Of a stretch of DNA of 64,000 nucleotides, positions 10,792-22,677 are shown piece by piece; the stretch's first letter is position 1; each line of letters opens with the position of its first letter. This stretch comes from Allacma fusca (taxonomy: Eukaryota; Arthropoda; Collembola; Symphypleona; Sminthuridae). Below the pieces are notes generated by a model, which was not told the origin of the DNA, made no database searches, and saw nothing but the letters and a program-made list of their open reading frames with translations. A program made the position numbers and the translations under genes. The DNA lies in NCBI GenBank assembly GCA_947179485.1, contig OX359248.1, positions 26,049,378-26,113,377 on the forward strand, read 5' to 3'.

Positions 10792-13700
10792 ATGATTGAG
10801 ATACCCGACCGGGACAAATTTCCGTCGTTTGCTCAAAGGCACATGGCGAGTGGAGAGAAGGGAGTGGGTTCAGCGTATCAGTCCTATAAAGCGGGGCGAT
10901 CTACAAACACCGCAACTATTCTTCTGCTAGGGATGACAGGTGCAGGGAAGTCTCATACGATCAACAATCTCTTCACCAAAGAAATAACTCCGGTCGGAGA
11001 TGGAGTCTCTTGTACCAAAGACATTGTGGAGTTTACCATTGAAATGCCATCGGAGAATGCTGGAATATCTAATGCGAAGGTATGTATGAGTACATGTATT
11101 TCTCTGTAAATGTAAATTATTTTGAAATGAAAAATTATTTGTTTAGAATTTCCAGTCCGACTGGACATCTTCTATTGTTTACGGCAGCTGCAAAAATGTT
11201 TAGGAAGCAAATTATTGTTTACGTAGAATATTTATTGTCTTTTTATACCTTTTTGAAACTTGATTACGAGAACTTTAAAATACTTACTGTTTCAAGGAAT
11301 GCAAGTGGTTTGTTTTGTAGCTGCAGTGGTGGGAGGGTAATGCATTTTTTAAAATGCTGGATAATGGGGTATTGTAATAATTTTAGTGTATACAATTTCG
11401 TTTGAGCAGTCTCTTGAACTGTGAACCAACTTTTAAGGTAAATACCAGTGGTGGGCACCTCGCCTATATATAGGCCCTATAAATAGGCGATAGTATAGGC
11501 GGGCTGGAAAATGCTGAAAAAATGTAGGCGAGGTTGACAAAAAAGGGTAGGCGTTTAATAAGTACTAGGCTAGGGGATAGGAAGGCAAATATAACACCAA
11601 TTATATAGGCAAGGAAAAGGAAGGTATCAAGAGTTTCCGATCATGTCAGAATAAGATGTTGAAGGGTACCTATCGGTGATTTTACAAGGCAATGAGTAAG
11701 AGCAAATTCATGCATCAATGCATATATGCTGACTAAACGCATGATTGGACCGCATTAAACGTTTGATTGGAATCTGGTTTTGGGGTTGTTGGTAAATACA
11801 GAATAAGGAATAATAGAAGTATTTAGTTCTACAGTTGATAAATAAACAACTTAAGTAGCACAAATCCAATGCACTTCAAAACTAGGCAAGGTGTTACCTA
11901 GGCGATCGCAGGAAAATAGGGAAGGAAAAGGTAGGCGATCTATCAGCCTAGTTTTGGGCTATAGGGAATGGGCATCCCTATAGCCCAGAAGGTAGGGACG
12001 TTTTTCCAATATTTTATAGGCAAGGCTGAAGGATAGGCGATCCACTTGCCCACCACTGGTAAATACTATTGAAAACAGGTGGTTTGTATCAAAATGCCCC
12101 ACTTGTTCACAAAAGGGTGTGACAAAATTCTGAGGTTTGTAGCAAATTGGGTTTCAGATTTGATAAAGTTTGTTTGTCTGACGTGAGTCAGTATTTGTAG
12201 GTTATATTTATGGTCACAGAGGTTACAAACGGGAAGCAAATATGATAATTTTTGAGTATACCAAACCAAACAATTCAACCGTATTTCCAAAGTATGTGTA
12301 CATATATATTTGATGACTGACTGAGTTAGTGAAAACATTGAATGGTACTACCAGTTGCTACACCAATAGCTACACAACCATGAATATCTGTAATATCTTA
12401 TGTCTATCCGTATTCGGTGCGGAATGGAAGTCATGCTCATATTTCTTTTCACAGATTAAAGTTATTGATACCCCTGGGTTCGGAGATACTGAGGATGGGC
12501 TTGAATTCGACGCCCGAGTCCTTGCCAACATTGATCGAATATTTGAACTCAGGCAGTACAAGCCCAGTTTCATCATCTTAGCGGTCAACATCAACGATAA
12601 ACGTCTTGACGGGAAATTTGCTCCATTCGTACAGCTGCTACAGTCCATGAAGTTGCAACTGATGAAAAACGTTCTGGACAAGGACCATCCAAACCTAGTT
12701 ATCGTACTCACTCACCTTTGTGGGGCAGTTCCAAAATTACAAAGAGATCCAAATCCGAAGAAATTACTGGTTCAAAAAATTGTTCACGAAAACTTGGGGA
12801 TTCCTAATGTTCCTGTGGAGGTTGCTGAAAATTGTGTCGATGATTACGAGCTGCCGAAGACTTCTGCTGGCGATTACTTTATACTACCTAACAAGGAATA
12901 TTTCCCACGTAATTTGTACCAAAGTATGGTACGCATTGCTCAAACAGTAGATCCAGTTGGTCATGAAATCGTGAATGAAGCATACCCTAAATTACAGAAA
13001 AGGAACTTCCCCATTTCTAAACAAGAGCATCCCATTGTTGAGGTCCCCGCTTCAGATGTTATTGCAAGTGATATTATGCGGATGAAAATTTCCACAAATA
13101 CAGAGCTGGGGGACAATCTTTCCGTTGGATATAGTCAGCTTTCCAAAGCCGAGCGAGATTTATGCCGGATGGAAGCAACGGAATTTAGCTACAAGTTGTC
13201 TATTTTGGGCTACCGAAACAGATCCGACTTACCTAAAACCAAGAAAGACGTTATAGCATTTTTTCGGGAAATTTCCCCTGATAAGGGCATGGAGATACTT
13301 CTAAGAAAATCCTTTGGGTTGGAAGCACCAAACTTTACTGTGGATCTGTACATTGGACGAGCTTTTGATTTAACGAAGGATAGAACCACTTCTTTTGTAG
13401 TTCTTTCTCCTGGTACTCATACCTTGGCCAACACTGGCTGCTACATGCCGCAATATATTATTTCCAGCTGTTGTCCCGAAGTCAAGTTCACTTATAATAT
13501 AGCTCATACAGCTCAAGAGATGATGCAACAACGGATGAAGGAACTCAAAATCCAAATGTCTTGCAGCAAGATTGGATTCAACTTTTCGAATCGTGAGGGC
13601 TACAGTATTTTCTCCCAGGGCTCAAGTAACACGCTTACTGCAGTGTACGAGAAAAGGATTCTTAAGCTGGAAATCAAACATAATGCTCCAATTAGCCAAG

Positions 13701-15157
13701 AGTTGACTTCCGCTGTGGAGGGCTTACCCACGGTGTATGATAGGCACAATCAAGCAAACGTTCAGCAATGGAAAACATTTTTCAATACTTACGGAACTCA
13801 CTACATCAACACGTCCTATCTCGGGGGTAGCGTTGTATTTACCATGAGTAATGTCGATGGATCCAAAGGTCAATCTAGCTTCCAATCAACTCAAGGCGGC
13901 ATCTCAGGTTTCCTGAAGGGGATTTTCGGTGGCGTGGAGTACAGCGACTCCTCGTCAAGTAGCTCCTCGTCCTCTTTCAGTAGAAAAAATATGGAAATTC
14001 TGGTCCGTGGTGGGAATAGTGCGAAAGCTTCACAACTTGCTTTGAGTAACAACCAAAAAGAATTCACTGATCGTTTAACAGCTTGGGAAGAAACTATCTG
14101 GGAGAATCCAATGGTGACAGACTCCAGCGTTGCTCTGGCTGAAGTCGCTGATGTTGTTAACCAATTCAGATCGGGAGTGGTTAATGCTATGAAAGTTGCA
14201 ACTGAAGACCTTTATAATGCTAGGCTCGAGTATGAGGCAAAACTTGCTGAACCCACCAAGCAAGGAGACAGTGACGCAAATAAAGGTGGAGATTCATCTT
14301 GCCTCACCCCAGAGACGCTCATATCCACCCCAAGAGGGAATGCTCCAGTCAAGTCCATTCAAGCTGGAGATATTGTTATTGATCAGTATGGACGACCCGT
14401 AAGAGTCATAGGTGCTAATAAGGTATACTCCTTGGGAAACACGACTCTATATGGATTCAAAGACTCCACCATTGCATCCAAACCCTTCTTCACCGGTGGA
14501 CACACTTTTCTAACGCCAACCGGGAATATACTGGCGCAGAATAAGTATTTCCTGGAAAGCAATCACCCTCAAATGAAAACAGAATTTGTTGTGGTTGAAA
14601 TGCCAACAGAGAATATTGAAATAGCAGCGTTCGAGAATGGTGAGATGAAAAGGAGAAGTGTTCCAGGGTTGACTTCAGAAACTGCTGACGAATGCCAAGA
14701 ACTATATTTCCTGGTAGTGGAAGGAGACGGAACTTACGTGGCAAATGGATTTATCTGTTATCATGAGCTACCAAGATTTGAAGCCTGGCCTAAAACTTTC
14801 GCTGCAATATTTGAAACTGTTAACTATGAGAAATTTTCCCAATCAGGCAATCAAGAATTTTCTCTGGAACAGTTCAAAGATTTGGTAAAAGTTACGGAGA
14901 AAATACGGAACCAGTGGGAGATTCTTGTGAATAACGTTAGACCTGCAGAAGATGAAACGAATGGAAATGTGAGCGAGGATTTCCAAAGAATTTTAAGTCA
15001 TCTTGGGCTTATTCTGAATGATCAATGGAAATCAAGTTTTGGTATGATTCTGTACAGTCGTTGTGGAGAGTTCTTACACCGACATTTAGATGTTCAGGGA
15101 ATGCCCTTTTCACAGTTTGTCAATGCGGCTCGAGAGATTTTGCAAGGAAAAGATTGA
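10792..15157 (+). CDS. GTPase-MACPF-Hint fusion protein (996 aa, two coding exons)
   Basis: Exons 10792-11079 and 12455-15157 join in phase 0 (donor GTATGT, acceptor TTTTCACAG). Domains: a P-loop GTPase, with Walker A GMTGAGKS at residues 47-54 and the G3 motif DTPGFGD at 101-107; in the G4 place is T-H-L-C (182-185) rather than NKxD. A helical linker follows (about 270-390). The MACPF/perforin-like domain (about 390-700) begins with GRAFD (397-401), carries the signature YGTHY at 542-546 followed by a Gly-Gly turn, and has a Ser-rich run near 595-604. The Hint domain (712-866) starts at Cys712, has a T-x-x-H motif at 776-779 and ends in NGFICYHE. A helical C-terminal domain fills 867-996. 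There is no signal peptide. I infer a cytosolic, nucleotide-controlled pore-former, perhaps defensive; the Hint may cleave off or modify its neighbour. The domain calls are firm, the function is not known. ATG 10792 is the first ATG after the leader intron. Confidence 0.88.
11446..12058. mobile_element. hAT MITE (613 bp) inside the intron of GTPase-MACPF gene 1
   Basis: Inverted ends CAGTGGTGGGCACCTCGCC and ...CCACTTGCCCACCACTG are flanked by a perfect 8-bp duplication GTAAATAC (11438-11445, 12059-12066). The interior has many TAGGCGA/TAGGCAAGG words, a subterminal repeat pattern typical of hAT elements. It is absent from the equivalent intron of gene 2 (18056-18676), so it arrived after the duplication or was lost there. 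Confidence 0.9.
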
Positions 15158-17140
15158 CTCAAGTCAATTTTTCTCTTGCGAAATTCGTCGAAGCTTTGAT
15201 GTTTGATTTTTCTGTAGTTTCTGTTCTTCATTTGTTTTGGGAATCAGGTAAATGAGAGTGATGGTTTGCATACTCTTTAGTAAACCTCATAAACGTTCCC
15301 AAAAAGTATGGATATTTTTTCACGCTTTGTATACCACTTGCCTGAAGCGCTTGCTATTGGTAACTATAAAGTAATTCTTTGATGTTATGCCAAAAATAAT
15401 AAGTCATTATAGTAAAGTATCAAAATCTTAAGAAGAAACCTCGTGACTAGCTGAATTTTTTGTTATGGAAACTACCTTTTACCTTCACATCATAGATTTA
15501 TGTATATGTAGATATACATACAGTATATGTTCTGGGTATGTGATGTGCGGTTAACAAATCAGAAATACAAGTACACATCTGCTGGGATGCAGCATTTTAC
15601 AATATATTTTGCACGTACGAATTATTAATGACCGCAGTAAAAACCCAAATATGTATTTAGACATTACTTTTAAAATAACATACATATATTACGGATCATA
15701 CCGCAGTTCTTTTGTCGCTGTGTCTGTCTAAACGCTCTTATTGTGACAATTGATCTGGGATAAGAAACATATTTTTGTGACTTACAATTAGATACACTGC
15801 TAATGTGTAAAATTGGTTAATGTATATGGCCTTGTGTGAATCCGATGCAATTTTAATGTGCACGATTGATTAATGGGTATGACCTTCCAGGGCCTATGAT
15901 TCAACTGTGAATTCTCTCTAATAAATAAAACTTATTGAATTACTTTCCTTGTAATCCGAAAAAATTGATTCATTGATTCATTACATATGACTTTAATGTG
16001 AGTGTCAGTTTAATTACTTATAAATGTTCACGACACGAAACTCCAAACTGGTTCCCTATATTGGCCACCCATGCCCACAATTCCCAACGCAAAGACATGC
16101 GAGATAGCAATTTGGAAAACCTATATTTCTTAAAAATGACTTGTGGGAATTAAAAAAATTATTATTTTGAAGTGATTAAAATATTTAGACTTTGTTTCAA
16201 GTATTATGAATCTAAGGTAAGGAATTAAACATGTGATCAGTCACTCCCTTATGTGGGCCAAAGGAAGCAAATGATAATTTAATGGTCACCATGATAAATT
16301 ACCATCAATACATACTTACTGACGCTCAAATTGATTTATTATTTACTAGGATAATAATTGAAGTATGAAACAATCATTATCCTCTTTCATCTTTCAGGCA
16401 GAACATATATGTAGAAGAATATATATATTCTTATAAAAATGTAATAATTCCAAAAATGTTTTGAAAATTATGATCACTTTAAATGTACCGTAATTTACTT
16501 GACGAAAGGATCCTGCACAATCACTTCGCACTACTGCACATAATGTGACTGAAAGTTTTATCGCGGAAAGACTTCAGTTAACAATGAAACAGTAAGCTGT
16601 GGTGCTAATGTACGGAAACATGAATGGCATATTTATACTAAGATGATGGTGATCTACTAGCAGTGTTAGTGTGTTAGTGATTTAAAAAATTTCATGAGAA
16701 AAATTTGTGTATGAGCTGCTGTGGTGTATAAACTCAGATTATTATGCATGGGAAATAGTAAGTTCCGTAAAACGCAAAGCAAAAGGGTTGATCAGCGTGT
16801 ATTTTACAGAAATATAAATGCATAATATAAACGTACTAGGTATATATACATCCTGACAAATGTGGCTTCAAAAACATAATTATTGGGGAGTAATAATTTA
16901 ATTTACAACTGATCATTAACCCTCGTTGAACTTTTCTATATTTACAGGTTAAGAGTATATAAAAATAAATGTTTGCATATACATTGCTGAGAGTGGGAGG
17001 TTTAACAACATTTGGCGTCAATGCTAAAATATACATACTCTGCACATTAAACAGCTTTATTTTGAAGTCAGACCCCAAATACCACAAAATGTATAGCTAT
17101 AGCTATGTACATAAGTGGCTAAGTGTACGTACATCATTTT
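15158..17140 (+). other. 3' UTR of gene 1 and spacer to gene 2
   Basis: AATAAA signals at 15920-15925 and 15924-15929 are candidates for the gene 1 poly(A) site. The rest is AT-rich with no supported gene. From about 17150 the sequence aligns to the region upstream of gene 1. Confidence 0.5.
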
Positions 17141-17149
17141 ATTTGTTTC

Positions 17150-17765
17150 TTCAACACAGAGCAAAGGACACGCACACACTGTGATTCATAAATAGTTAAA
17201 AGTCAGACAGATTTCCCCCTTAAATTCCGGTTTGAAGATTCTTAATAGTATTAGTTCTACTCATTGTCAGCAAACCATCCACAAATGAAAAAAATCACTT
17301 CCAGAAGTCAAGGTCTTCCAAGAATTAAGTGACAAATTGTAAGCACAAGCTATTCGTTTTGTAAACGTTTTGGTGGCTGAATGAATGTCTGCAAAAGCTT
17401 GAGGGCGAGACTGTTTTTGGCAATGACCTTCGGATCTATCATGACTTACTCTCTTGACTTTGGGTTACACTTTTACACAGACACTGTTATGCAAGTACGT
17501 ACGATTTGCAAACTTCAAAATTGAGCAGTCCGTCAGTACAGTTGAAGTTGTGCCAACGGGAGAGTAAATGCAGCTCGTGTATTCGTGTTGTAGAGAAATT
17601 TTGCTCTGACTGCCTTTACTGAAGCGGCTTCAGCTTATTTCCCGTAAAAAACGTATAAAATCAACTCCTGAAGTGAATATTTCGTTTCAAATTAAGTACT
17701 AATTGTATGATGAATTATTTGAATTTCACTTGCTCTGAGTATACGAATATTTAATTTTTTTTTAG
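17150..17765 (+). promoter_or_regulatory. Duplicated upstream region, leader exon and 5' UTR intron of gene 2
   Basis: Words shared in order with 10195-10789 include ATAAATAGTT, CAGATTT, TTAAATTCC, TTTGGCAATGACCTTCG, TTGAGCAGTC, GAAGCGGCTT and CCTGAAGTGA. The leader exon ends at a GTAAAT donor (about 17564) and the intron ends TTTTTTTTTAG at 17765, two bases before the ATG. There is no clear TATA box, unlike gene 1, so the paralogues may differ in promoter strength. Confidence 0.55.
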
Positions 17766-17767
17766 AA

Positions 17768-20506
17768 ATGATTGAGATACCCAACCGGGACAAATTTCCG
17801 TCTTTTGCTCAAAATCATGCGGCGAGTGGAGAGAAGGGTGTGAGTGCAGCGTGTGATTCCTATAAATTGGGGCGATCTACAAATACAGCAAGTATTCTTC
17901 TGCTGGGGATGACGGGTGCGGGGAAGTCTCATACGATCAACAATCTTTTCTCAAAAGTGATAACTCCAGTCGGTGATGGAGTCTCTTGTACCAAAGATAT
18001 TATGGAGTTTACCATTCAAATGCCATCACAGAACCTTGGAATATCTAATGCGAAGGTATGCATACAAACATTTCTCCTCGATTGTACACTGATGTAAAAA
18101 TATTTGTTTCGTATATGCAGTCATACGAGTCAAATTATACTATTTAATGCAGTTACAAAAATGCTTTGTAGTGACAATAGTGTTTTTTCTGAACTGCTGG
18201 GTGGATAATTGCTGCAATAATTGTTTAAATCATTAAATATGGACTGCGCTTACCTACATTAATTACGAACTTAAATAAAATAAAATCTTTAAACCAAACC
18301 GGAATTAAACTTCACCAGAAAAAAATCAGACGCTAAATGCAATCGTAATTTTAGCACACCTACTTGTATGGGTTAGGGGAGAAAAATTAATATGAAATAG
18401 ATTTACTCAGTCGAAACATCAAAGCTACTTGACAATATGCTATGAGTGTCATTTACCGGTACAAATGTCTATTTCCCAGATAAATACTTAAGAAACTGTT
18501 GGCAGTTTCTTTATATTTGTTTGGATCGTTGTACTTATTATTTATTATATGTACATATGTATATCTGCATATATGTACGTGATGTAACCAGGGACCATGT
18601 TGATATATTTACTTATAAAATCAATTTTAAAGAGGCCGGATACGGAATAATTAATACTATTTATTTCTTTTCCCAGATTGAAGTTATAGATACCCCTGGG
18701 TTCGGAGATACTGAGGATGGGCTTGAATTCGACGCCCGAGTCCTTGCCAACATTGATCGATTATTTGAAAGCAAGCAGTACAAGCCTAATTTCATCATCT
18801 TAACCGTCAACATCAACGATAAACGTCTTGACGGCAAAGTTGCTCCGTTTGTACAGCTCTTACTATCCTTGAAGATGTTGCTGGGAAAAAATGTTCTGGA
18901 CACTACAAACTCAAACCTAGTTGTCGTACTCACTCACCTTTGTGGAGCAATTCCAAAACTACAAAGAGATCCAAGTCCGAAGAAACTACTGGTTCAAAAA
19001 ATTGTTCACGAAAACTTGGGGATTCCTAATGTTCCTGTGGAAGTTGTTGAAAATTGTTTTGAAGATTACGAACTAGAGAAGAAAGGCGATTACTTTATAC
19101 TACCTAACAAGGAATATTTCCCACGTAATTTGTATCAAAGTATGGTAGGCATTGCTCAAACAGTAGATCCAGTTGGTCATGGAATAGTGAATGAAGCGTA
19201 CCCTAAATTGCAGTCAGGAAACTTCCCCATTTTGGAACAAGAGTATCCTATAGTTAAGGTGACAGCTTCAGATATTATTATAAACGATATTATGCGGATG
19301 AAAATTTCTACACATACAGAGCTGGGGGACAATCTTTCCCAAGGTTGGAATCAGCTTTCCCAAACCGAAAGAGATTTATGCCGGATGAAACCAACGGAAT
19401 TCAGCCACAAGTTGTCAGTTTTGGGTTACAAAACCAGATCAGACTTGCCTAAAACCAAGAAAGACATTATTGTATTTTTTCGGGAACTATCTCCTGATAA
19501 GGGCATGGAGGCACTTTTAAGGAAATCCCTCGGGTTGGAAGCACCAAACTTTACTGTGGATCTGTACATTGGACGAGCTTATGAATTAACGAAGGATAGA
19601 GTCGAATCTTCCGTAGTGCTTTCTCCGGGTACCCTGGTCCTGTCCAATGTAGGCTGCTACATGCCGGAATATGTTGTTGCAAGCTGTTGTCCCGAAGTCA
19701 AGTTCACTTGCAATATCGCTCATACAGCTCAAGAGATGAGGCAACAACGACTAAAGGAACTCAAGATCCAGGTTTCTTCCGGCACAAGTGGGCTTATCTT
19801 TGGTCATCGTGATGGCTACAATATTTTCTCCCAAGGCTCAAATAACACGTTTACTGCAGTGTACGAGAAAAGGATACTTAAGCTGGAAATCAGACATAAT
19901 GCTCCAATTAGCCAAGAGTTGACTTCCGTCCTCCGGAACCTACCCACGGTATGTGATAAGGATACTGATACTAACGTTCAGCATTGGAAATCCTTTTTCA
20001 ACACATTCGGGACTCACTACATCAACACCTCGTATCTCGGGGGTAGAATTGTCTTTACAATGAGAAACGTTGATGCTTCCAGTGGCCAATCGATTTGGCG
20101 GTCAAGTCAATGTGGGTTTTCAGAATTTCTGAAAGCCATTTTCGGTACTGGATACAACAACTCATCCTTAATTAGTAGACACAATTTAGAGATTCAGGTA
20201 CACGGAGGGAGCAGTGCACAAGCTTCACATATTGCTTGTAGTAGCAGTCAAAAAGAATTTGTGGACCGGTTAACGTCTTGGGAAGAAACTATCTGGGAGA
20301 ATCCAATGGTGACAGATTCCAGCGTTGCCCTGACTGAAATTGCAGATGCTGCTAACCGCTTCAGATCGCATGTGGTTAATGCTATGAAGAATGCAGCTGT
20401 ACATCGTTACAATGGAACACTGTTCTCATTGTATGATTTACTTAATGTAAGATTTATTCCATGTATTCCCTTCCTTTACGGTAATATTGTGGGTGGTGAT
20501 AACTGA
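17768..20506 (+). CDS. GTPase-MACPF protein, paralogue of gene 1 without Hint (705 aa)
   Basis: Exons 17768-18055 and 18677-20506 have the same positions and phase as gene 1. The Walker A GMTGAGKS (47-54), DTPGFGD (101-107) and T-H-L-C in the G4 place are retained. The MACPF signature is FGTHY at 540-544 followed by the Gly-Gly turn. Most residues match gene 1 up to the helix AMKNA (gene 1: AMKVA). After that the two diverge and this protein ends with about 30 unrelated residues. The Ser-rich run of gene 1 is replaced by a shorter N-N-S-S segment. A possible donor (AAT|GTAAGA at about 20446) just before the end could make the last 20 residues intronic; no in-frame continuation was found. AATAAA at 20681-20686 fits an mRNA ending soon after the stop. 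Presumably it has the same GTPase/pore activity but no Hint-dependent step. Confidence 0.8.
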
Positions 20507-20744
20507 ATAACTTTGAACATGATAATTTGAACTACTAATTTTAGTAGTTCACAGAGACAAAGTATTTTTTTTTGTAATTCTGGTTCATCTTACGACAGAG
20601 TTGTCTCATTGCCTAATTGCTACACCACTATCCGAGGAACTACTCCGCCAATTTAAATGGGAAAAATTCTTCTGGATCTCAATAAATAACGAGTCATAGC
20701 CATTGGAATTACTGTTTAAGAGGAATGTCAAGAGTTTATAAATT

Positions 20745-20864
20745 ATCCCTTACTGTATACCCACCCCAGTGTATATCCTAGTCCAGAATAATTTCTTACT
20801 GGAAGACAACAACCAAAGTCACACTATGCAAAGGAATCAGAGTGTGGTGAAAATATGCTTCTAA
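20745..20864 (+). pseudogene. Decayed Hint-domain fragment downstream of gene 2
   Basis: In one frame this 120-bp stretch reads I-L-V-Q-N-N-F-L-L-E-D-N-N-Q, matching gene 1 Hint residues I-L-A-Q-N-K-Y-F-L-E-S-N-H-P at about 788-801, and then M-Q-...-V-V-K-I against M-K-...-V-V-E-M. Stop codons bound it on both sides (TAA just upstream at 20739, TAA at 20862). No flanking Hint sequence could be aligned with confidence. It indicates that gene 2 once had the same Hint module and lost it. Confidence 0.6.
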
Positions 20865-21936
20865 CAACAAGTCTTCAGCACTGCCATTCGTATACCAATA
20901 ATTGCTGTAGTGACACTTTCACTTCGAGAGATTTCGCTTTGGACCTTATATACAGTGTCATGTCACGAACTTTTCATCGGTTGAAAAGTTACGTTTTAAA
21001 TTAATTTCTTTAACTTTTTGATCTATGCAAAAAAAATCCAGAAGGAAATTTCTAAAAAATGGGGTATGTGATACTTATATTTCACCATCCCTACGAATGA
21101 GGGCTAGTGAAAGGCTGAAATGTTGTGTCATTATAATCAATACTGTTCTCTCTGTGGCGAATTTCTTCAGGTTGGGCGAGACCCGAAACTGTTATAGGTA
21201 GCTTTACCCACTGGAATTTTCTGCAATTGTCCTACATACAATTTTGCAGACATATTCTTATTGAAATAATATCTAATTGGAATGAATATTTTTGCAATAA
21301 ATCTTTTAAAGATACGCCGTCAGTCGTCACCTGGATCTTATTTAATGATCGATAAATGTATCTATCGGTACACTTTTACTATTCATATACCTACTCACTG
21401 GATTAACCTCACACTCACACGTAATGTGACATATAACCTCTAGGTAAAGTTTGCCAAAGTACTATTCCAAGAATCTATATTTCACTTTGAGATCAAATAT
21501 CTAGTATTTTATGAGTCAACTACACCCCTATTTAGAACAAGATTGCTAAAATAAAATTGACGGAACTAAGAAACCAACCTGTAGTTCGCATACAATGCAT
21601 CTATGATTGTTTGTTCTACTTGTTGCGGTCATCAGCCATCTCAGCAAAATTCATTTAATTGAAGAACTAATTTAAAAATGAGTTAAAAAGGCATGTTCCG
21701 CGGTCATTAGCAGATAGATAATTACAACAAATGATAAGCTGGTAGCAATGGTCTAATGATTAAACTAACATCTGACCTAGGCCTCGAATAAAATTTTCTG
21801 GCAAGGTTACAGTTATCCTGAATATTTCACAAAAAGTTTCATTGCAAAGTATACTTAAATGATGAAAAACAATATGGAGGATTTAAAATGCCAGTTGAAA
21901 GCGGTTGACTTTGAAAACATTTTTATACCGCAATCA
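20865..21936. other. Intergenic, nothing recognised
   Basis: No supported gene. No relic of the gene 1 C-terminal domain was seen here. Confidence 0.45.
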
Positions 21937-21944
21937 GGTTTTTG

Positions 21945-22669
21945 CAGTGCTGCCCGCCAGCCCTTCGAAGTCAAGTCTAGTCTAGTCAACCACAATATGC
22001 ATTCGACATAGTCTAGTCAAGTCAAGTCACCTGGATTTTCCATCCAGCTAGTCAAGTCAAGTCATAGTCTCAGAATAGGGCAGGAAAGTGTAGTCAAGTC
22101 CTAGTCAAGTCAAGTCTTCCAGTCTTACAGCTAAAGCAAACATTCCCACCAAGTAGCAGCTTGTGATGATTGAAATACTTAATCTTTTCTACTTAAGCAT
22201 GAAAAAGTGAATTCGAAGTTTTATTACTCCATTTCTAATCCCACTGGGAATTTTTACTAATTTCTCATTTTTGGATTCTGCTCGTTGTTTACAAATAATG
22301 TTCACTTTGAATTTATTCGAAACAACGCTACCTTCCATCAATGCATTGCTTAAATTTGTGTCGCAGTAGTGGATGAAGCTAGATGAAAACCTGCAAACGT
22401 AATAATTTGCATGATTTTGGAATTTTATCGACCGCTCGAGGGTGCTGGCGTTAGTCATGACTTGACTAGAAAATGCCAACGAAAACGGCTAGTCGAGTCA
22501 AGTCAATCACTAAGTTGTTATCCCTGCAAGGAGTCTAGTCAAGTCAAGTCCCATAATTATACAAACAGGATGTAGTCCAGTCAAGTTTTACTGCAATGGT
22601 ATTTTTGCCTGCAAGTCTAGTCAAGTCGCAAGTTTTCAAGTCAAGTCTGACTTGACTCGGGCAGCACTG
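21945..22669. mobile_element. hAT MITE (725 bp) with AGTCAAGTC repeats
   Basis: Inverted ends CAGTGCTGCCCG and CGGGCAGCACTG are flanked by the perfect 8-bp duplication GGTTTTTG (21937-21944, 22670-22677). Both subterminal regions carry clustered TCTAGTCAAGTCAAGTC words (direct and inverse, GACTTGACT). It is non-coding. Confidence 0.9.
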
Positions 22670-22677
22670 GGTTTTTG

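Noticed and set aside
12370..12711. Antisense open frames over the GTPase-MACPF genes
   Set aside because: They are shadows of the plus-strand coding exons, with no features of their own; the same occurs at 18661-18933.
14300..14770. Inserted mobile intein
   Set aside because: No homing endonuclease, no C-terminal Asn and no split host domain: sequence on the two sides is not one interrupted known domain.
21945..22669. AGTCAAGTC clusters as a simple satellite
   Set aside because: They lie inside one element with inverted ends and an exact 8-bp duplication, so they are subterminal motifs of a hAT MITE.
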